From positions 1-34,247 of IMG/VR virus record IMGVR_UViG_3300004369_000064: a DNA stretch of 34,247 nucleotides; one strand, given 5' to 3'. The position numbers and the translations under genes were made by a program. Under the pieces are notes generated by a model. That model was given only the letters and a program-made list of their open reading frames with translations, was not told the origin of the DNA and did no database searches. This DNA comes from a virus. Positions 15,379-24,060 of the stretch are shown piece after piece (position 1 is the stretch's first letter; each line of letters begins with the position of its first letter).

Positions 15379-18030
15379 ATGTCAACTAGAAATTTCGTAG
15401 TCAAAAACGGCTTAACGGTTGGTTCAGCCACTATTGATGCGGCTACAGGTAATATTATTACAGTAAACGCTTCTTTAGGAAATTTAGCAACAGCAAACTT
15501 TTTTAGCGGTAATGGATCATCATTATCTAGCATTGCTGGCGCAAATGTTACAGGTACGGTAGCAAATGCAACTCATGCATCTACTGCTAATACTGTAACA
15601 ACTGCCGCACAGCCAAATATTACTAGTGTTGGTACACTAACCAGTTTAACTGTATCAGGTAATACAACATCTGGTGGACTTTTAACTGATAATATCTATT
15701 ATGCAAACGGCGATCCTTACGTATTTGCTAACGCAGGTGGTTCCAATACACAAGTTCAATTCAATGACGGTGGTGCTTTTGGTGGAAGTTCATTTTTCAC
15801 ATTTAACAAATCAACCGGTGCATTAACTATTTCAGGAAACGTTTCTACTGGAAACGTATCAGGTGGTACAGGTGACTTTACTGTAGTAAACGGTAGTTTG
15901 TCAACTGCATCACAACCAAATATTACTAGTGTTGGTACATTAGGTTCACTAACAGTATCAGGCAACGCAAGCGTCGGTAACGTTTCAGCAACAGGTGCAA
16001 CATTTACAACAGTAGGTGGTAGTTTAACAACTGCTTCTCAGCCAAATATTACTAGTGTTGGTACTTTAAGTTCCCTAACCGCATCTGGTAACATTGAAAC
16101 ACAGGCTAACCTAGTCACTGATATCATTCAAGGTAGAACATCAGGCATTTCTATTCGTGCAACAGGTACTGATCAAAATATTGAATTAAGACCTACAGGC
16201 ACTGGTGTCACAGACGTTTGGGGCGGAAGAATTGCTAACGTTGCAACTCCAACTCAATCAGGTGACGCAGCCACAAAACAATACGTTGACGAAATTGCTC
16301 AAGGATTAGATCCTAAAGCATCTGTTGCATATGCAACAGCATCAGCATTACCAGCATATACATACAATAACGGAACAGCTGGTGTAGGAGCAACGATTAC
16401 TGCTGATGCTAATGGAGCATTAAGTATCGATGGTAGCACACCTAGTCAAAATAACAGAGTTTTAATTAAAAACGAAACAAGTGCTGATGCACCCTACAAT
16501 GGTATCTATGTTGTTACTACTGTGGGCGATGCAGGTACAGCATTCGTTTTAACACGTGCAACAGATTTTGATAATAATTCACCAAGCGGAGAAATTCCAG
16601 GTGCATTCGTATTCGTTGAAAAAGGCTCGATAAATGCTGACACGGGATGGGTATGCACAACTGACTCTCCCGTAACTGTTGGCACCACAGACATTATCTT
16701 TACGCAGTTTTCAGGAGCAGGAACATTTACTGCTGGTACTGGCTTAACATTAGACGGTACTGAATTTTCAATTAGCAACACAACTGTTACAGCACAGGCA
16801 TACGGCTCAGGCGATGCAGTTGCTACATTTACTGTTAACGCACAGGGTCAATTGACAGCGGCTGCTAACGTAGCAATCGCAGCCAACGCCGCTAACTTAA
16901 CTGGTTCAACACTTTCTTCAAACGTTACAACTTCAAGTTTGACAAGTGTTGGTACATTAGGTTCATTAGATGTAACAGGTAACATAGGCGCTGGTAACGT
17001 TTCAGCAACAGGTGGTAGTTTCACAACAGTTGCTGGTTCATTAACAACAGCGGCTCAACCAAATATCACATCTGTTGGTACTCTTACAAGTTTAGCAGTA
17101 ACAGGCAATGCTTCCGCTAACAACATGAGTGCAACAAATGATATTACTGCAACAACATTAGGCGGTTCATTAACAACAGCGGCTCAACCAAATATTACTT
17201 CTGTTGGTACATTAGGTTCGTTAAGTGTTACTGGTAACGGTACATTTGGTGGAGTTAAAACAGACAACTTATATTACGCAAACGGAAATCCTTGGGACTT
17301 ACAAGAGCCAGCTGGTTCAAACACTCAAGTACAGTTTAACAATGCTGATGACTTTGGTGCAAGTGCTAACTTTACATTTGACAGTGCTACTAGCAACTTA
17401 GATATAAGCGGTAACATTACAGTATCAACTGGTAAGTTCTACGGTGATGGTGGCGGTTTATCTTCTCTTGCAGGTGCTAACGTTACTGGTGAAGTAGCAT
17501 TCGCAGCCACAGCAAACGCAGTTGCAGGTGCAAACGTAACTGGTCAAGTGTCATTTGCGGCAGTTGCTAACTCAGTAGCAGGTGCTAATGTTACAGGTGC
17601 AGTCGGCGATGCAACAACAGCCGGTACTGTAACAACAGCGGCTCAGCCTAATATTACAAGTGTTGGTACATTAACATCTGTAGAATCTACAGGCGAAATT
17701 AAAGCAGTATCTTTCGGTACACAACGTTCAAACGTTGCTGTATCTACAAACACTGTAGTTGACGAGTTTGATCCTACTGATTACAGAACAGCAAAATATG
17801 TGTTCTCAGCATCAGGTGATGACGGTTATCAATCAGTTGAAGTATTGCTAGTGCATGACGGTTCAGATGCATATATTACAATATATGGTTCTGTATGTTC
17901 TAATGTTTCAGCCGATATTGTTGAGTTCTCAAGTAACGTTAACGGAGTATCAGGAAACGTAACAGTTTATGCTACTACAAATAGCACTAATGTTAATTTG
18001 AATGTTGTAACAGACTACATTTTAACATAA
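15379..18030 (+). CDS. Fibre/structural protein 5, NITSVGTL-repeat rich
   Basis: This is an 883-residue protein. The N-terminus (R-N-F-V-V-K-N-G-L-T-V-G) is a variant of the shared anchor. Six QPNITSVGTL repeats occur through the chain, each followed by a short LxVxGN strand, as in triple-stranded fibre shafts. Residues about 300-460 hold the KQYVDEIAQGL domain. The DNLYYANGNPWDLQ module is near residue 630. It is followed by 18-residue repeats of the form GANVTGxVxFAAxANxVA. The last 100 residues are the shared C-terminal beta domain, ending in VVTDYILT. GGGGAA about 8 bases upstream supports the start. A 49-base gap precedes it, with no late box that I can see. Confidence 0.8.
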   Translation: MSTRNFVVKNGLTVGSATIDAATGNIITVNASLGNLATANFFSGNGSSLSSIAGANVTGTVANATHASTANTVTTAAQPNITSVGTLTSLTVSGNTTSGGLLTDNIYYANGDPYVFANAGGSNTQVQFNDGGAFGGSSFFTFNKSTGALTISGNVSTGNVSGGTGDFTVVNGSLSTASQPNITSVGTLGSLTVSGNASVGNVSATGATFTTVGGSLTTASQPNITSVGTLSSLTASGNIETQANLVTDIIQGRTSGISIRATGTDQNIELRPTGTGVTDVWGGRIANVATPTQSGDAATKQYVDEIAQGLDPKASVAYATASALPAYTYNNGTAGVGATITADANGALSIDGSTPSQNNRVLIKNETSADAPYNGIYVVTTVGDAGTAFVLTRATDFDNNSPSGEIPGAFVFVEKGSINADTGWVCTTDSPVTVGTTDIIFTQFSGAGTFTAGTGLTLDGTEFSISNTTVTAQAYGSGDAVATFTVNAQGQLTAAANVAIAANAANLTGSTLSSNVTTSSLTSVGTLGSLDVTGNIGAGNVSATGGSFTTVAGSLTTAAQPNITSVGTLTSLAVTGNASANNMSATNDITATTLGGSLTTAAQPNITSVGTLGSLSVTGNGTFGGVKTDNLYYANGNPWDLQEPAGSNTQVQFNNADDFGASANFTFDSATSNLDISGNITVSTGKFYGDGGGLSSLAGANVTGEVAFAATANAVAGANVTGQVSFAAVANSVAGANVTGAVGDATTAGTVTTAAQPNITSVGTLTSVESTGEIKAVSFGTQRSNVAVSTNTVVDEFDPTDYRTAKYVFSASGDDGYQSVEVLLVHDGSDAYITIYGSVCSNVSADIVEFSSNVNGVSGNVTVYATTNSTNVNLNVVTDYILT

Positions 18031-18033
18031 TAT
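18005..18033 (+). promoter_or_regulatory. Weak sigma70-like promoter candidate before 18103
   Basis: TTGTAA (18005-18010), a 17-base spacer and TAATAT (18028-18033) overlap the 3' end of the previous gene. The -10 is identical to that of the strong promoter at 4727. Both hexamers match the consensus only 4 of 6, so this is tentative. Confidence 0.25.
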
Positions 18034-18044
18034 ACAATTAAGTA

Positions 18045-18066
18045 GAGTGTGACTTCGGTCACACTC
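18045..18066 (+). other. Stem-loop with TTCG tetraloop between fibre genes
   Basis: GAGTGTGAC (18045-18053) pairs perfectly with GTCACACTC (18058-18066) around TTCG, an exceptionally stable RNA loop. No T-tract follows, so it is unlikely to be a full terminator. It lies 36 bases before the next ATG and could act as an RNA stability or processing element, or as a weak attenuator. Confidence 0.7.
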
Positions 18067-18102
18067 ATTAAGTCATTTAATGACATTGGGGAAAATGGAA
18101 CC

Positions 18103-18681
18103 ATGGCGTATAAAGACTTTAGAGTAAAGAATGGGTTAACAACACCTACTCTTACTGTTGAAGGTACATCAAATTTAGGGGCAATTGGTAACTTAACTGT
18201 TACCGGTGGTGCTTCTGGCCAGGTTATTACTACAAACGGTGATGGTACATTATCGTTTAGTGATCAATCAAGTTCTATCTCTCCCATGCCAACATTAATT
18301 GAAACAGGTAACGATGAAACAATACCTGCAAATTACCAAGGGTTATTTGGTTATCCTATTACTATTGAAGGATCATTAACCGTCGACGGCGTATTAGTCG
18401 ATGTTAGTGGTGACGGACCTGTAGTAGGCGGTTCTGTAAATCAGATACAGTTTAACAATGGATCTGATGATGTATTGGGTGCTAGTGCAGATTTGACTTT
18501 CACCACAGACACTAAAATCTTACAAGCCAATGGTATAATGCAAACAGGACGATATGCAAATACTGCTTTGCCAGACAGTGTTATTGGTGGCATTATTTTC
18601 ATAACTAGCGGTATCAATAAGCCGGCATACGGCGATGGCACAAATTGGTATTACTTTGATACGAATGAACAAGTATCTTAG
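18103..18681 (+). CDS. Short fibre/structural protein 6 of the tandem array
   Basis: This is 192 residues from ATG 18103. I reject the upstream in-frame ATG at 18049, which lies inside the TTCG hairpin, because the shared N-terminal pattern (A-Y-K-D-F-R-V-K-N-G-L-T) begins at 18103 and GGGGAA lies about 9 bases before it. Residues about 78-105 carry the QGLFGYPITIEGSLTV and DGVLVDV beta module also seen in the 13728 product. Residues about 148-185 end the chain with GRYANTALPDSVIGG then GDGTNWYYFD, a C-terminal tip type common on short phage fibre proteins. It has no NITSVGTL repeat. It may be a short tip or accessory fibre. Confidence 0.75.
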   Translation: MAYKDFRVKNGLTTPTLTVEGTSNLGAIGNLTVTGGASGQVITTNGDGTLSFSDQSSSISPMPTLIETGNDETIPANYQGLFGYPITIEGSLTVDGVLVDVSGDGPVVGGSVNQIQFNNGSDDVLGASADLTFTTDTKILQANGIMQTGRYANTALPDSVIGGIIFITSGINKPAYGDGTNWYYFDTNEQVS

Positions 18682-18687
18682 AAAAAA

Positions 18688-18695
18688 GATAAATA
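18688..18695 (+). promoter_or_regulatory. Late promoter box GATAAATA
   Basis: GATAAATA lies just after the stop at 18681 and 48 bases before the ATG at 18744. It matches 7 of 8 positions of the T4 late consensus, in one of the larger gaps of the fibre array. Confidence 0.5.
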
Positions 18696-18743
18696 CAAAC
18701 ATATGCAATGCATAAGTTATTATAACTATAGGGTAGAGATAAA

Positions 18744-21700
18744 ATGTTAATATTAAAACAAAATGCGGCGAACACAGTACCAACGCCGGCAGCAGGTAAA
18801 GGTACTATTTTCTTAAGTGACAGTGATGTACTGTCAGTAAAAAACAGTTCAGGAAACATTGAAGCATTTCCTACAGTTGGTGGTGCAAACACGCAAGTCA
18901 TTTTTAATGATGATTCGGCTTTAAGTGGTAGTGCAAATTACACTTTTGATAAATCAACCAACGTACTTACAGTAGCAGGTAATATCGGTGCAACTAGAGT
19001 TCTTACTGATAACTTGCTATATGCAAACGGTGATGCTTGGGACTTAACACAACCAGCTGGCTCAAATACAGAAATTCAATACAACGATGGTGCTGGTGGA
19101 TTTGGAGCATCTCCTAACTTTACGTTTGATGAGGCTACAAATACACTAACAGTAATCGGAGAAGTATCTGCAACTACCCTAGCAGGTTCTTTAACTACAG
19201 CCGCTCAAACTAATATTACAAGTGTTGGTACTCTAACTGCACTTACAGTAAATGGCAATGCAGGCGTTACTAACTTATCAGCAACAGGAGAAGTTGGAGG
19301 TAATACATTATCAATTTCTAGCGATGCAGTTATTGGTGGAAACTTAAACGTTAATGGTAATTTAACTTATGTTAACGTTGAATCATTTGCAGTAGAAGAT
19401 CCAATAATCTCAATGGGCGGTGGTCCTAACGGAGCTCCACTAACATCAAATGATGGCAAAGATCGTGGTACCGATCTACAATATTATGATGGTCAAGCAT
19501 TACAAGCGTTTATGGGTTGGGATAACTCAAATGCTGAATTCGGTTTTGGTAGTGACGTATCTCTAGCAAACGAAGTCGTAACATTTAACACATATGGTAA
19601 TATCAGAGCAGGACACTTTATAGGTAATGGTTCTGCATTAACAGATTTAGTTGGTTCAGAAGTAGACGGCGAAGTTGGCTTTGCCGCAGTTGCTAACTCA
19701 GTAGCAGGCGCTAATGTCTCTGGAGAAGTTGCATATGCAGGCATTGCAAACTCAGTAGCAGGTGGTAATGTCTCAGGACAAGTAGGCAATGCATTAGTAG
19801 CAGGAGAAGTTTACGAGTCTGCTCAGCCAAATATCACAAGTGTTGGCACATTAACATCACTTGATGTAGGCGCCAATGCAAGTATCGGCACTTTTGTAAC
19901 GATAGCAGACGGCAACATCGGTGATTTTGCTGGATCAAAACTTGTATCAAGTTACGGAGACACTGGCGTTACTCTACCCGATTGGGCAGGTATAGTTGGT
20001 GCCGCAGTAGGTAACAGTGCAAATGCTGACAGTGTTGGTACTGGTGTTATCGGTGTAGGTTCAACAAGCGGTGGAACAAGAGGTTCTGGTGTTAAAGGTG
20101 TTGCAGTAGTATCTAATTCAACAGACACAGGAGCCGCAGTTGGTGTACGTGGTCAATCAGTAGAAACTCATGCTAGCGGCTACAACATTGGTTTGTTAGG
20201 TGCAGCCTCAAGTTCAAGTATTAACAACTACGCTTTGTACTTACAAGAAGGAAACATCGGTTCTATTGAAGAAGACGTTAATTGGGACTTGTTTGATAAC
20301 TCAAGTACTGCTTTAACATTTGGTTCTTCAGGTAAAGCAAATATCTTCTTAATTGAAACAACAGATAACGCAGAAGGTATCGCAACATCAGGTTACTTAA
20401 ACGTAACAGGTAATGCTACAGTTGGTGGATTAAAAACAGACAATTTGTATTATGCTAATGGAAACCCTTGGGATTTACAAGAAGCCGCAGGTAGCAACAC
20501 ACAAGTACAATATAATGATAACAACGATTTTGGTGCTTCATCAGCATTCACATTCAATTCAGGTACAAATACACTAGCAGTTACTAATGTTTCTGCTACA
20601 GACGTAAGTGCTACAACGGTTGCAGGTACATTAACAACTGCGGCACAACCTAACATTACGTCAGTAGGTACACTAACATCACTTGATGTAACCGGTAATG
20701 TTGGAGCAGGTAATGTCTCTGCAACTGATGTTTCAGGTACAACACTAGGTGGCACATTAACAACAGCGGCCCAGCCTAATATTACATCAGTAGGTACACT
20801 AACATCACTTGATGTAACCGGTAATGTTGGAGCAGGCAATGTCTCTGCAACAGAAGGTGCGTTCACATACGTTACAGGCGATGGTGCTAATTTATCAGCA
20901 ATTACTGGCGCAAATGTAACTGGTGAAGTGACATATGCGGCTACAGCAAACGCAGTAGCAGGTGCTAATGTCTCAGGTGAAGTTGCATTTGCCGCAACTG
21001 CAAACGCAGTAGCAGGTGCTAATGTCTCAGGTGAAGTTGCATTTGCCGCAACTGCTAACGCAGTAGCTGGTGCAAACGTAAGCGGTACTGTATCAGACGC
21101 CACAACTGCAGGAACTGTAACAACAGCCGCACAACCAAACATTACTTCAGTTGGTACTTTAACAGGATTAGGAGTCAACGGAACTCTTACAGCAGTAGAC
21201 ATTACTGCTAACACTGGTGTATTTACAGGTAACGGTTCTGGTCTAACAGATTTAGTTGGTTCAGAAGTAGACGGCGAAGTTGCATTTGCCGCAGTTGCTA
21301 ACTCAGTAGCAGGCGCTAATGTTTCAGGTCAAGTTGCAAACGCACTTGTAGCAGGTACAGTATACACTAATGCACAGCCAAATATCACTTCTGTAGGCAC
21401 ATTAAGTTCAGTAACAGTATCAGGAAATGCTACAGTTCAAGGCAACGTAGTAACTGATAAAGTATTAGGAAGAACAAACGCTAACTTAACTATCACGGCG
21501 TTTTCAGGTAACAACTCAATTTTACTTGCTCCTACAGGAACAGGTGTTGTTGATGTTGGTGCAAAACGTGTAATAAACGGTGCTACACCAACTTCTAGTC
21601 AAGATTTAGCAACTAAACAATATGTTGACGATCTAGCATCAACTGCTCTTGTATATCACGAAGGTGTCACAGCAGCCACAACTGGTACATTGGCTAGTGC

Positions 21701-23525
21701 TACTGGCGGAACAATCACTTATAACAACGGTACAGATGGTGTCGGTGCAACATTGACAACTACTGGTACATTCAACTTGATTGATACAGTAAACGTACAA
21801 ACAGTAGGTACTCGTATACTTGTCAAAGATGAAGCAAACGCCGCACATAACGGTGTCTACACTTATACAAGCACTACTGTAATCACCCGCGCAACTGATG
21901 CTGATTCATATGGTCCTGGTGCAGATGAACTAAGTTTAAACAACTATTTCTTTGTGTCAGCCGGTGATGACAACAAGGGTAGCGCATATGTTGTAGATTC
22001 GCCAATTGGAACGATCACATTTGGCACTTCAGAAATTTTGTTTGCTCAATTCAGCAGTTCGCAAGTGTATAGTGCAGGTACAGGCTTAGATTTAACAGGT
22101 GTAGAGTTTTCACTTGCAAATACAGCAGTAACTCCAGCATCATACGGTGATGCAGGCAACGTATCAACATTTACTGTAGATCAACAAGGTCGCTTAACCG
22201 CAGCCGGTGAGGCAGCAATTCAAGCACCTGCTTCAGGTATCACAGGTTCTACGTTATCTTCTAACGTAACAACATCAAGTTTAACGAGTGTTGGTACATT
22301 GGGATCATTAAGCGTAACAGGTAATGTCAGTGCAGGCAACATCTCTGCTACAGCAGGTGACTTTACTAGCGTAAGCGGTAATGGCTCTGCTTTGACAGCA
22401 CTGAATGCAAGCAACATCTCAACCGGTACGTTACCAAGTGGCAGACTAAGCGGCACATATACAATTACAGTTTCTGGTTCTGCAACAACAGCAGGCACGG
22501 TAACTACTGCGGCACAACCTAACATTACAAGCGTTGGTTCATTGTCATCACTTGATGTAACAGGTAACGCAACAGCCGCTAACGTAATTGCAGATACAGG
22601 TGCATTCTATGGTTCAGGTTCAGGCTTGACTTCATTAAATGCTTCAAATATTTCATCTGGTACATTGTCACAAGCAAGACTTGCTAACAGTTCATTAACT
22701 GTTAACGGTCAATCAATTTCACTAGGTGGAAGTGGTACTATTACAGCAAGCACAACTCAGTCTGTAACATTCAACAACGGTGGTTCAGGTGCAGCCTCAG
22801 GTACAACATTCGATGGTGGAACAGCAAGAACTATTTCTTATAACACTATTGGAGCACCTAGCACAACTGGTACAAACGCATCAGGCACTTGGGGTATCAG
22901 TGTAACAGGTTCAGCCTCTTCTGCTACTACAGCAGGAACAGTAACTACTGCGGCTCAGCCTAACATTACTTCAGTAGGAACACTAACATCACTAGGAGTG
23001 ACTGGGACAACAACAACTGGAACATTACAGTCTATTGCAATTACTACAGGGTCTAATTCAACAGCAGGTTCTATTACAGGTGACTGGACACTAACATCAG
23101 GTTCTACACTTAACGCTACATACGCTGACTTGGCAGAGAAATACACTGCTGATCAACAGTACGAGCCAGGAACAGTTGTATGTTTTGGTGGTGACGCAGA
23201 ACTTTCTATTACAGGTAAAAGGGCACATCATTCAGTAGCAGGTGTCATCACTACTAATCCAGCCCAAGTCTATAACGCAGAATGCAAAGCAGGCGAAGGT
23301 GAGTTTGTAGTTGATCTAGCACTGATCGGTCGTGTACCAGTTAGAGTTATCGGACCAGTAGTCAAGGGTGACTTGATTATCACATCAGAAAACGCAGGTT
23401 TTGGATGTGCCGCTGACTTAGAAACAGACACATTGCTCCCAGGTTGTATTATCGGTAAAGCAATTTCAGACTTTAACGGACCTACTCCAGAAGGTATCGT
23501 AGAAGTATTAGTCGGTAAGAACTAA
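18744..23525 (+). CDS. Giant fibre protein 7 with conserved C-terminal domain
   Basis: This 1593-residue protein is the largest in the window. The N-terminus (MLILKQNAANTVPTPAAGKG) differs from the other array members and suggests another attachment mode. Near residue 216 is VEDPIISMGGG followed by a KDRG..MGWDNS segment. Residues about 413-560 are Gly-rich and unique. Eight NITSVG-type repeats are spread along the shaft. Residues 735-770 are two identical 18-residue units. The KQYVDDLAS domain starts near 958. The last 135 residues (from about 1459, YADLAEKYTAD...) resemble the C-terminal domain of large phage fibres, sometimes linked to Peptidase_G2-type self-processing. Cleavage cannot be judged from sequence alone. 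A terminator follows. It is the likely main receptor-contact fibre, by inference. Confidence 0.82.
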   Translation: MLILKQNAANTVPTPAAGKGTIFLSDSDVLSVKNSSGNIEAFPTVGGANTQVIFNDDSALSGSANYTFDKSTNVLTVAGNIGATRVLTDNLLYANGDAWDLTQPAGSNTEIQYNDGAGGFGASPNFTFDEATNTLTVIGEVSATTLAGSLTTAAQTNITSVGTLTALTVNGNAGVTNLSATGEVGGNTLSISSDAVIGGNLNVNGNLTYVNVESFAVEDPIISMGGGPNGAPLTSNDGKDRGTDLQYYDGQALQAFMGWDNSNAEFGFGSDVSLANEVVTFNTYGNIRAGHFIGNGSALTDLVGSEVDGEVGFAAVANSVAGANVSGEVAYAGIANSVAGGNVSGQVGNALVAGEVYESAQPNITSVGTLTSLDVGANASIGTFVTIADGNIGDFAGSKLVSSYGDTGVTLPDWAGIVGAAVGNSANADSVGTGVIGVGSTSGGTRGSGVKGVAVVSNSTDTGAAVGVRGQSVETHASGYNIGLLGAASSSSINNYALYLQEGNIGSIEEDVNWDLFDNSSTALTFGSSGKANIFLIETTDNAEGIATSGYLNVTGNATVGGLKTDNLYYANGNPWDLQEAAGSNTQVQYNDNNDFGASSAFTFNSGTNTLAVTNVSATDVSATTVAGTLTTAAQPNITSVGTLTSLDVTGNVGAGNVSATDVSGTTLGGTLTTAAQPNITSVGTLTSLDVTGNVGAGNVSATEGAFTYVTGDGANLSAITGANVTGEVTYAATANAVAGANVSGEVAFAATANAVAGANVSGEVAFAATANAVAGANVSGTVSDATTAGTVTTAAQPNITSVGTLTGLGVNGTLTAVDITANTGVFTGNGSGLTDLVGSEVDGEVAFAAVANSVAGANVSGQVANALVAGTVYTNAQPNITSVGTLSSVTVSGNATVQGNVVTDKVLGRTNANLTITAFSGNNSILLAPTGTGVVDVGAKRVINGATPTSSQDLATKQYVDDLASTALVYHEGVTAATTGTLASATGGTITYNNGTDGVGATLTTTGTFNLIDTVNVQTVGTRILVKDEANAAHNGVYTYTSTTVITRATDADSYGPGADELSLNNYFFVSAGDDNKGSAYVVDSPIGTITFGTSEILFAQFSSSQVYSAGTGLDLTGVEFSLANTAVTPASYGDAGNVSTFTVDQQGRLTAAGEAAIQAPASGITGSTLSSNVTTSSLTSVGTLGSLSVTGNVSAGNISATAGDFTSVSGNGSALTALNASNISTGTLPSGRLSGTYTITVSGSATTAGTVTTAAQPNITSVGSLSSLDVTGNATAANVIADTGAFYGSGSGLTSLNASNISSGTLSQARLANSSLTVNGQSISLGGSGTITASTTQSVTFNNGGSGAASGTTFDGGTARTISYNTIGAPSTTGTNASGTWGISVTGSASSATTAGTVTTAAQPNITSVGTLTSLGVTGTTTTGTLQSIAITTGSNSTAGSITGDWTLTSGSTLNATYADLAEKYTADQQYEPGTVVCFGGDAELSITGKRAHHSVAGVITTNPAQVYNAECKAGEGEFVVDLALIGRVPVRVIGPVVKGDLIITSENAGFGCAADLETDTLLPGCIIGKAISDFNGPTPEGIVEVLVGKN
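20628..20851 (+). repeat. Near-identical 98-base direct repeats, 126-base period
   Basis: 20628-20725 and 20754-20851 differ at 6 of 98 positions by my count and share an uninterrupted identical run of about 50 bases. In frame they encode two TTAAQPNITSVGTLTSL units with the same LDVTGNVGAGNVSAT continuation. The period of 42 codons keeps the reading frame. Confidence 0.9.
20946..21053 (+). repeat. Perfect 54-base tandem duplication
   Basis: 20946-20999 and 21000-21053 are identical. Each encodes ANAVAGANVSGEVAFAAT (18 residues). A diverged third unit starts at 21054 and a diverged earlier one ends at 20945. Complete identity suggests a recent duplication or continuing exchange between units. 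Confidence 0.93.
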
Positions 23526-23545
23526 CAAGCACTAAAAACTTTAAA

Positions 23546-23570
23546 GAGCGACTTAGGTCGCTCTTTTTTT
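23546..23570 (+). terminator. Intrinsic terminator after the fibre array
   Basis: GAGCGAC (23546-23552) pairs with GTCGCTC (23557-23563) around TTAG and is followed by seven T residues (23564-23570). A preceding AAA can extend the stem. It ends the fibre transcript 20 bases after the stop codon. Confidence 0.93.
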
Positions 23571-23613
23571 GGCTAAATTATGTACTGCTTTTGTATCTAA
23601 GATAAGTAGTAAT

Positions 23614-24060
23614 ATGAACCTATTTCTTAATTATACCTTTGAACAAAGGTTGCGTTCTTGGCACAATCTAAGAGAATCTTTAAAAGAAGAATCACTAGAA
23701 AACATATGCGTTAAAGTAGATGAATTTTGGCAGTACTGCCCATTAAACACGTACTACCTGCATCCGCATGATATACCAGATTGGCCAGGACCATGGGAAT
23801 TACTAAATGACAATAATTATTGTTATTTTGCAAGAGCATTGGGCATGATTTATACTTTAATATTATTGGGTATAAAAGACATTGACTTAATCGAAGCAAA
23901 AGACTATAATAGCATTGATGTGGTATTGGTAACTGTAGACAACGCAAAGTATGTGTTGAATTACTGGCCGAATTCAGTAGTAAATACATCACTATCTGAA
24001 TTCCAAATTATTAAAAAACACGATATAACTCCGTTGTATGACAAAACAGGACAAGCATGA
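23614..24060 (+). CDS. Unknown protein coupled to nrdA
   Basis: The frame is open from a TTG at 23569, but that lies inside the terminator T-tract, so I choose ATG 23614 (148 residues); the ribosome site there is weak. The protein is aromatic-rich: EFWQYCPLN, YYLHPHDIPDWPGPWELL and NYCYFARALGMIYTLILLG are the notable stretches. Then come a VVLVTV strand and AKYVLNYWPN. A Cys in a helix start followed by a strand with a polar tail is faintly like papain/transglutaminase folds, but the usual His is not seen, so I make no enzyme call. The stop overlaps the nrdA start (ATGA), so the two are translationally coupled. Confidence 0.65.
   Translation: MNLFLNYTFEQRLRSWHNLRESLKEESLENICVKVDEFWQYCPLNTYYLHPHDIPDWPGPWELLNDNNYCYFARALGMIYTLILLGIKDIDLIEAKDYNSIDVVLVTVDNAKYVLNYWPNSVVNTSLSEFQIIKKHDITPLYDKTGQA

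Noticed and set aside
18049-18102. Upstream in-frame ATG for the 192-residue fibre protein
   Set aside because: It lies inside the TTCG hairpin, lacks a ribosome site, and would add residues before the N-terminal anchor shared with neighbouring genes.
20946-21053. CRISPR-like direct repeats
   Set aside because: The units are head-to-tail without unique spacers, keep the reading frame and encode fibre repeats.
20450-21214. 254-codon open frame on the minus strand inside the giant fibre gene
   Set aside because: It mirrors the repeat structure of the plus-strand gene, reads as Val/Ala/Pro-rich low complexity and has no ribosome site. It is a shadow of the Ala/Thr/Asn-rich repeats.
23569-23613. 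TTG start giving 15 extra residues to the gene before nrdA
   Set aside because: It falls in the T-tract of the fibre-array terminator, so those codons would not normally be on the transcript.
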